64,000 nt of DNA. Source: Xylanimonas ulmi. GTDB taxonomy: Bacteria > Actinomycetota > Actinomycetes > Actinomycetales > Cellulomonadaceae. Position numbers and translations under genes: made by a program. Positions 60,097 through 64,000 of this stretch are shown piece by piece. Each line of letters opens with the position of its first letter. Position 1 is the first letter of the stretch. The DNA is taken from positions 930,001 through 994,000 of the forward strand of contig NZ_SGWX01000001.1 of the NCBI RefSeq assembly GCF_004216535.1, given 5' to 3'. Below the pieces are notes generated by a model, which was given only the letters and a program-made list of their open reading frames with translations, searched no databases and was not told the origin of the DNA.

Positions 60097-61122
60097 GTGA
60101 GCAGCAGCGTCGTCGCACCGGACAGTCCGCGGACAGACCGTGGACTCGCCCGCGCCACCTCATGGGGGGCGGTCAGCGGGCCGCTGGCCGGCGCTCTCGA
60201 CGACTACGTCGCGCACCTGCGCGTCGAGCGCGGACTGTCCGCCAACACCACGGCCGCCTACCGGCGTGACCTCGCGCGCTACGTGCGCCACCTTGAGCAG
60301 CGGGGGCGCTCGACGCTCGGCGCGGTGCGCGAGGACGACGTGGCGCTGTTCGTCACCGGCCTGCGCGAGGGGTCCGACGGCGGAGCGCCGCTGTCGGCGT
60401 CGTCGACGGCCCGGGCGCTGGCCGCCGTGCGCGGCTGGCACCGCTTCGCGCTCGCGGAGGGCATGACCACGCAGGACCCCGCCGCCGAGGTGCGCGCGCC
60501 CACGCAGTTGCGGCGCCTGCCGCACGCCCTGAGCGTCGACGCGGTGACCCGCCTGCTCGACGCCGCCGGCCTCGGCCAGGGGCCGATCCCGCTGCGCGAC
60601 CGCGCCCTGCTCGAGCTGCTGTACTCCACCGGGGGGCGCATCAGCGAGGTGGTCGGCCTCGACGTCGACGCGCTCGGCTGGCTCGACGTCGAGCCGGGAC
60701 GCGACCCCGGGGCGGCCGCCGTCGTGCGGCTGCGCGGCAAGGGTGACAAGGAGCGTGTCGTGCCCGTCGGCTCATACGCGCGCGCGGCGTTGGACGCCTA
60801 CCTCGTCGGGGCGCGGCCGGCGCTCGCGGCCGCCGGGACAGGCACGCCGGCGCTCTTCCTCAACACGAGGGGGCGGCCGCTGTCGCGTCAGTCGGCCTGG
60901 GCGGCGCTCCAAGCGGCCTCCGAGCGGGCGGGGCTCGAACGGGTCTCGCCGCACACACTGCGGCACTCGTTCGCGACGCACCTGTTGCAGGGCGGCGCCG
61001 ACGTGCGTGTGGTCCAGGAGCTGCTGGGGCACGCGTCGGTGACCACGACGCAGATCTACACGATGGTCACGCCCGACACGCTGCGCGAGGTCTACGCGGC
61101 GACACACCCGCGCGCACTCTAG
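60097..61122 (+). CDS. xerD: Tyrosine recombinase XerD
   Basis: XerD, with XerC, resolves chromosome dimers at dif. The 341-residue protein has the SAM-like core-binding domain (about 30-125) and the catalytic domain with all active-site residues: Arg181 (GGRISEV), Lys215 (GKGDKER), His286 and Arg289 ([12 protein letters not shown]), His312 ([11 protein letters not shown]) and nucleophile Tyr321. About 28 extra N-terminal residues precede the usual start; GTG 60097 is the best in-frame start. The neighbourhood xerD-parA-scpA-scpB is typical of actinobacteria, supporting XerD rather than XerC or a phage integrase. Confidence 0.94.
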   Translation: MSSSVVAPDSPRTDRGLARATSWGAVSGPLAGALDDYVAHLRVERGLSANTTAAYRRDLARYVRHLEQRGRSTLGAVREDDVALFVTGLREGSDGGAPLSASSTARALAAVRGWHRFALAEGMTTQDPAAEVRAPTQLRRLPHALSVDAVTRLLDAAGLGQGPIPLRDRALLELLYSTGGRISEVVGLDVDALGWLDVEPGRDPGAAAVVRLRGKGDKERVVPVGSYARAALDAYLVGARPALAAAGTGTPALFLNTRGRPLSRQSAWAALQAASERAGLERVSPHTLRHSFATHLLQGGADVRVVQELLGHASVTTTQIYTMVTPDTLREVYAATHPRAL

Positions 61123-61166
61123 GCGGCGCGCCGGGCGGGTCGGCGGTCGCCGCACAGGCGCTGCGG

Positions 61167-61179
61167 TAGCGTGGCGCGC
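61167..61179 (+). promoter_or_regulatory. Leaderless-type -10 of the parA-like gene
   Basis: TAGCGT at 61167-61172, 7 nt, then GTG at 61180. This favours 61180 over an upstream GTG at 61171 that lies inside the hexamer. Confidence 0.55.
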
Positions 61180-62079
61180 GTGAGCGACGCACTGGGGAAC
61201 GACACCTTGTTCGCGCGTGCCGCGACCGAGGCGCAGGAGCGGCGGGACGCCGTGGGGCGTGTGCTGCCCCATTTTCCCGACCCGGTCCCGCTCGGGACGC
61301 ACGGGCCCGCCCGCATCATCGCGATGTGCAACCAGAAGGGCGGCGTGGGCAAGACGACGACGACCATCAACCTCGGCGCCGCGCTCGCCGAGTACGGTCG
61401 GCGCGTGCTGCTGGTCGACTTCGACCCCCAGGGCGCCGCGTCGGTGGGCGTGGGCGTCAACCCGCACGAGCTTGAGTTGAGCGTCTACAACCTGCTCATG
61501 GAGCGCACCGTCCAGGCGACCGACGTCATCCTGTCGACGGCGATCGAGAACCTTGATGTGCTGCCCGCCAACATCGACCTGTCGGCCGCCGAGGTGCAGC
61601 TGGTGGGCGAGGTCGCGCGCGAGTCGGTGCTCGCGCGGGCGCTGCGCCCCGTGCTCGACCGGTACGACGTCATCCTCGTCGACTGCCAGCCGTCGCTCGG
61701 CCTGCTCACGGTCAACGCGCTGACCGCCGCGCACGGCGTGCTCATCCCCCTGGAGTGCGAGTTCTTCGCGTTGCGCGGCGTCGCGCTGCTCGTGGAGACC
61801 ATCGAGAAGGTGCGCGACCGGCTCAACCCGGGCCTGGAGATCGATGGCATCCTGCCGACCATGTTCGACTCGCGCACGCTGCACTCACGTGAGGTCGTGG
61901 CGCGCGTGCACGAGGCGTTCGGCGACACGCTGCTGCACACGGTGATCGGGCGCACCGTGAAGTTCCCGGACGCCTCGGTGGCCGCTGAGCCGATCACCGC
62001 GTACGCCCCGAACCACCCGGGCGCGGAGGCCTACCGGCAGCTGGCCCGCGAGCTCGTCGCGCGCGGGGACGCCGCGTAG
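61180..62079 (+). CDS. ParA-family ATPase (scpA-linked)
   Basis: This 299-residue Walker-type ATPase has a deviant Walker A KGGVGKTT (53-60) after IIAMCNQ, LLVDFDPQGAASVGVG, VILVDCQPSLGLLTVNAL (Walker B) and PLECEFFALRGVALLVETIE. It has a 45-residue N-terminal extension. It is the second ParA-like protein type of actinobacteria that sits beside scpAB (as Rv1708 does in M. tuberculosis), not the oriC-linked parA with parB, since no parB follows. It probably acts in chromosome organisation together with ScpAB; that is inference from context. Confidence 0.87.
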   Translation: MSDALGNDTLFARAATEAQERRDAVGRVLPHFPDPVPLGTHGPARIIAMCNQKGGVGKTTTTINLGAALAEYGRRVLLVDFDPQGAASVGVGVNPHELELSVYNLLMERTVQATDVILSTAIENLDVLPANIDLSAAEVQLVGEVARESVLARALRPVLDRYDVILVDCQPSLGLLTVNALTAAHGVLIPLECEFFALRGVALLVETIEKVRDRLNPGLEIDGILPTMFDSRTLHSREVVARVHEAFGDTLLHTVIGRTVKFPDASVAAEPITAYAPNHPGAEAYRQLARELVARGDAA

Positions 62080-62086
62080 CGCGAAC

Positions 62087-62887
62087 GTGGGCTCCTCGCA
62101 GCCGTTCGAGGTTCACCTCGACAACTTCAGCGGACCGTTCGACCTGCTGCTGAGCCTCATCGCCAAACACGAGCTCGACGTGACCGAGGTCGCGCTCGCC
62201 GTGGTGACCGACGAGTTCGTCGCCTACACGCGCGCCCACCCCGAGTGGGACCTCGGGACGGCGTCGGAGTTCCTGGTCATCGGGGCGACGCTGCTCGACC
62301 TCAAGGCGGCGCGGCTGCTGCCCGGCGTCGTCGAGGAGGACCTGGAGGACCTCGAGCTGCTCGAGGCGCGCGATCTGCTGTTCGCGCGCCTGCTGCAGTA
62401 CCGGGCGTACAAGCAGGTCGCGGGGGTGCTCGCGCAGCGCCTGGCGACCGAGGGGCGGCGGGTGCCGCGCTCGGTCGCGCTTGAGCCGGAGCAGGCGGCG
62501 CTGTTGCCCGAGATCGTCTGGACGCTGACCCCACAGCGTCTGGCCGAGCTCGCGGCGCGGGCGCTGACCCCCAAGGCCCCGCCGGTCGTCTCGCTGACGC
62601 ATCTGCACGCTCCGGCCGTCAGCGTGCGCGAGCAGGCGGCGATCGTCGTCGGGAGGCTGCGGCGCGAGCACGCGGCCACGTTCCGGTCGCTCGCGGCGGG
62701 CCAGGAGCGGCTCGTCGTGGTGGCGCGATTCCTGGCGCTGTTGGAGCTGTTCCGCAACGGGCTGGTCGCGTTCGAACAGGCCGCCGCGCTGGGGGAGCTC
62801 ACGGTGCGCTGGACGGGAGCCGACGCGGACGCCGTCGGCGAGGGGTTCGAGGAGTTCGACGGCGAGCCGCAGGAGGCGCGGGCATGA
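62087..62887 (+). CDS. scpA: Segregation and condensation protein A
   Basis: ScpA is the kleisin of the SMC condensin complex. The 266-residue protein has the kleisin N-terminus FEVHLDNFSGPFDLLLSLIA, the KHELDVTEVALAVVTDEFVAY helix pair, FLVIGATLLDLKAARLLPG, and the C-terminal winged-helix part (VVVARFLALLELFRNGLVAFEQ), which binds the SMC head. It starts at GTG 62087, 7 nt after the parA-like gene, and overlaps scpB by 4 bp (ATGA). Confidence 0.94.
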   Translation: MGSSQPFEVHLDNFSGPFDLLLSLIAKHELDVTEVALAVVTDEFVAYTRAHPEWDLGTASEFLVIGATLLDLKAARLLPGVVEEDLEDLELLEARDLLFARLLQYRAYKQVAGVLAQRLATEGRRVPRSVALEPEQAALLPEIVWTLTPQRLAELAARALTPKAPPVVSLTHLHAPAVSVREQAAIVVGRLRREHAATFRSLAAGQERLVVVARFLALLELFRNGLVAFEQAAALGELTVRWTGADADAVGEGFEEFDGEPQEARA

Positions 62888-63621
62888 GCGAGGCAGAGCG
62901 GGTGGGGCGTGTCGAGACCGGCACCCGGGCGGTTGAGCCTGTCGAAACCACCGGACCTGGGACTGGCGGGGTTTCGACAGGCTCAACCAGCGAGCCGGAG
63001 GACGTCGACGTCAGCGCGCTGCCCGGCGGGGCCGACGCGGCGCTCGAGGCGGTGCTCATGGTGGCCGACTCACCGGTCAGCGCCGAGCGCCTCGCGGCGA
63101 TCGTCGAGCTGCCCGTCGACGAGGTCGTCTCGCGGCTGCGGGCGCTGGCCGCGCAGTACCGCGGCGAGCACGACGGAACCGGGCCGGGCCGCCCGCGCGG
63201 CTTCGAGCTGCGCGAGGGGGCGCAGGGCTGGCGCCTGTACTCAGCGCCGGCGTACGCCGACGTCGTCGCGCGCCTCGTGCTGGAGGGGCAGTCCGCGCGG
63301 CTGAGCCAGGCCGCATTGGAGACCTTGGCCGTGATCGCGTACCGTCAGCCCGTCACACGCGGGCAGGTCTCCGCGGTGCGCGGCGTGAACGTCGACGGCG
63401 TGGTGCGCACCCTGCTGGCCCGCGGCCTGGTCGCGGAGGTGGGGCAGGACCCGCTGTCCGGGGCCGTGCTGTTCGCCACCACGGGCGAGTTCCTCGATCG
63501 GATGGGCTGGCGGTCGCTCGACGAGCTTCCGGCGATCGCCCCGCACCTGCCTGGGCTCGACGCGCTCGACGACCTGGCGGCGCGTGACCGCCCCCAGCAG
63601 CCGACCGACCCGAACGCCTGA
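62884..63621 (+). CDS. scpB: Segregation and condensation protein B
   Basis: ScpB is a winged-helix dimer that bridges the SMC-ScpA ring. The conserved region starts near residue 45 (GADAALEAVLMVADSPVSAE) and continues with LVLEGQSARLSQAALETLAV, IAYRQPVTRGQVSAVRGVNV and TTGEFLDRMGW. The 245-residue product is longer than many homologues because its first 45 residues include about 20 encoded by a palindromic repeat (62931-62988) with no counterpart in the fold. The reading frame passes through it cleanly. It is coupled to scpA and followed by rluB. Confidence 0.93.
   Translation: MSEAERVGRVETGTRAVEPVETTGPGTGGVSTGSTSEPEDVDVSALPGGADAALEAVLMVADSPVSAERLAAIVELPVDEVVSRLRALAAQYRGEHDGTGPGRPRGFELREGAQGWRLYSAPAYADVVARLVLEGQSARLSQAALETLAVIAYRQPVTRGQVSAVRGVNVDGVVRTLLARGLVAEVGQDPLSGAVLFATTGEFLDRMGWRSLDELPAIAPHLPGLDALDDLAARDRPQQPTDPNA
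62931..62988. repeat. Palindromic REP-like element inside scpB
   Basis: GGTTGAGCCTGTCGAAACC (62931-62949) and GGTTTCGACAGGCTCAACC (62970-62988) form a perfect 19-bp inverted repeat with a 20-nt spacer. The arm sequence is, to my knowledge, a dispersed repeat in Micrococcales genomes. Here it lies in frame within the 5' part of scpB, encoding roughly AVEPVET to STGSTS. Confidence 0.85.
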
Positions 63622-63634
63622 GAGAATCACCCCT
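63622..63634 (+). promoter_or_regulatory. Possible leaderless-type -10 of rluB
   Basis: GAGAAT at 63622-63627, 7 nt, then ATG at 63635. It is weak because the first base is G. Readthrough from scpB, 13 nt upstream, is an alternative. Confidence 0.35.
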
Positions 63635-64000
63635 ATGAGCCCCACCCCTGCGCGCCGCGGCGCGTCCGGCGCCGCGCCACGACGTGGCGGCTCCTCCGCC
63701 CGAGGCGCCGCCTCCGGCCGAGGCGCCCAGCGTCCGCGTCCCCCTCAGCCCGCACGTCAGCAGCCCGAGCGGCGCCGCGCGCAGCAGCCCGCCCAGCCTC
63801 CCGTCGACGTGCACGTGCCCGACGGCGTGCGGCTGCAGAAGGTTCTGGCGCAGGCCGGCTACGGCTCGCGGCGCAAGGCCGAGGAGATGATCGCCGAGGG
63901 CCGCGTGAGCGTGGACGGCCAGATCGTCATCGAGCTCGGCGTGCGGGTCGACCCGGCGAAGAACGCGATCCACGTGGACGGCATGCGTGTGCAGTTGGAC
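63635..64000 (+). CDS. rluB: Pseudouridine synthase RluB, N-terminal part
   Basis: The gene runs off the right edge after 122 codons. The visible part has a Pro/Arg/Gln-rich, probably disordered N-terminal tail of about 65 residues, then an S4 RNA-binding domain: DGVRLQKVLAQAGYGSRRKA, EEMIAEGRVSVDGQIV, ELGVRVDPAKNAIHVDGM. The catalytic pseudouridine synthase domain lies beyond the window. RluB-type enzymes modify 23S rRNA helix 80. The assignment rests on the S4 domain and on its position directly after scpB, where actinobacteria carry rluB. Confidence 0.88.
   Translation, partial: MSPTPARRGASGAAPRRGGSSARGAASGRGAQRPRPPQPARQQPERRRAQQPAQPPVDVHVPDGVRLQKVLAQAGYGSRRKAEEMIAEGRVSVDGQIVIELGVRVDPAKNAIHVDGMRVQLD

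Noticed and set aside
60097-61122. An integrase marking a genomic island.
   Set aside because: The recombinase is in the conserved xerD-parA-scpA-scpB order, no attachment-site repeats or phage genes are nearby, and tRNA-Leu is 50 kb away with no flanking repeat.
62931-62988. The palindrome in scpB as a CRISPR repeat or a transcription terminator.
   Set aside because: There is only one copy, no spacers, and it lies within an intact coding sequence with no T-run. A dispersed palindromic element is the better explanation.

Overview
The window is a continuous stretch of chromosome from a very high-GC actinobacterium, most likely a member of the Micrococcales close to Cellulomonadaceae or Promicromonosporaceae. 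The evidence is the extreme G+C at third codon positions, frequent GTG starts, actinobacterial marker genes (rbpA, whiA, opcA, an ANTAR regulator of PdtaR type, a class E sortase), and gene orders typical of that phylum. There is no rRNA, CRISPR array, transposase or prophage. One tRNA is present, tRNA-Leu(CAA).

Layout. 1-12 kb: end of trpB, trpA, lgt, gltB-gltD, pyk, tRNA-Leu, an ANTAR response regulator and a GNAT enzyme. 12-18 kb: a hotdog thioesterase divergent from polA, a DUF368 lipid-carrier transporter, a DUF2200 protein, a DMT-type membrane protein and a methyltransferase. 18-26 kb: pfkA, rpsA, a NUDIX hydrolase, a TIGR01777 epimerase, an ABC exporter divergent from a MarR regulator, coaE and a class E sortase. 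26-41 kb: uvrB, two tandem TerC genes behind a yybP-ykoY manganese riboswitch, a three-gene minus-strand group, a decayed TetR gene, an unassigned two-gene ABC system, uvrA, a cysteine-less OsmC homologue and uvrC. 41-50 kb: rapZ, yvcK, an acyl-CoA ligase, a YgjV-like protein, whiA, gap-pgk-tpiA and secG. 50-57 kb: rbpA, then on the minus strand tkt, tal, zwf, opcA and pgl. 57-64 kb: ctaB, a MerR/GyrI regulator, an F420-type oxidoreductase, xerD, parA, scpA, scpB and the start of rluB.

How the genes work together. Much of central carbon metabolism is here: pfkA, gap, pgk, tpiA and pyk for glycolysis, and zwf, opcA, pgl, tal and tkt for the pentose phosphate pathway. All three nucleotide excision repair genes plus polA fall within 30 kb. 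The last 4 kb hold chromosome resolution and condensation genes. GltBD makes glutamate, TrpAB makes tryptophan, and Lgt, SecG and the sortase serve the cell envelope.

Most notable signals: (i) about twenty genes have a TANNNT-like -10 hexamer ending 6-8 nt before the start codon, the pattern of leaderless transcription; (ii) a manganese riboswitch with a visible ribosome-site hairpin before the paired TerC genes; (iii) a 19-bp inverted repeat inserted in frame in scpB; (iv) an OsmC-family protein with serine at both catalytic cysteine positions; (v) a TetR remnant beside a hydrolase; (vi) a LexA-type box before uvrA. No wholly new defence or mobile system was recognised. The nearest candidates are the unassigned ABC pair at 32.9-35.1 kb and the acyl-CoA ligase/YgjV insertion between yvcK and whiA.
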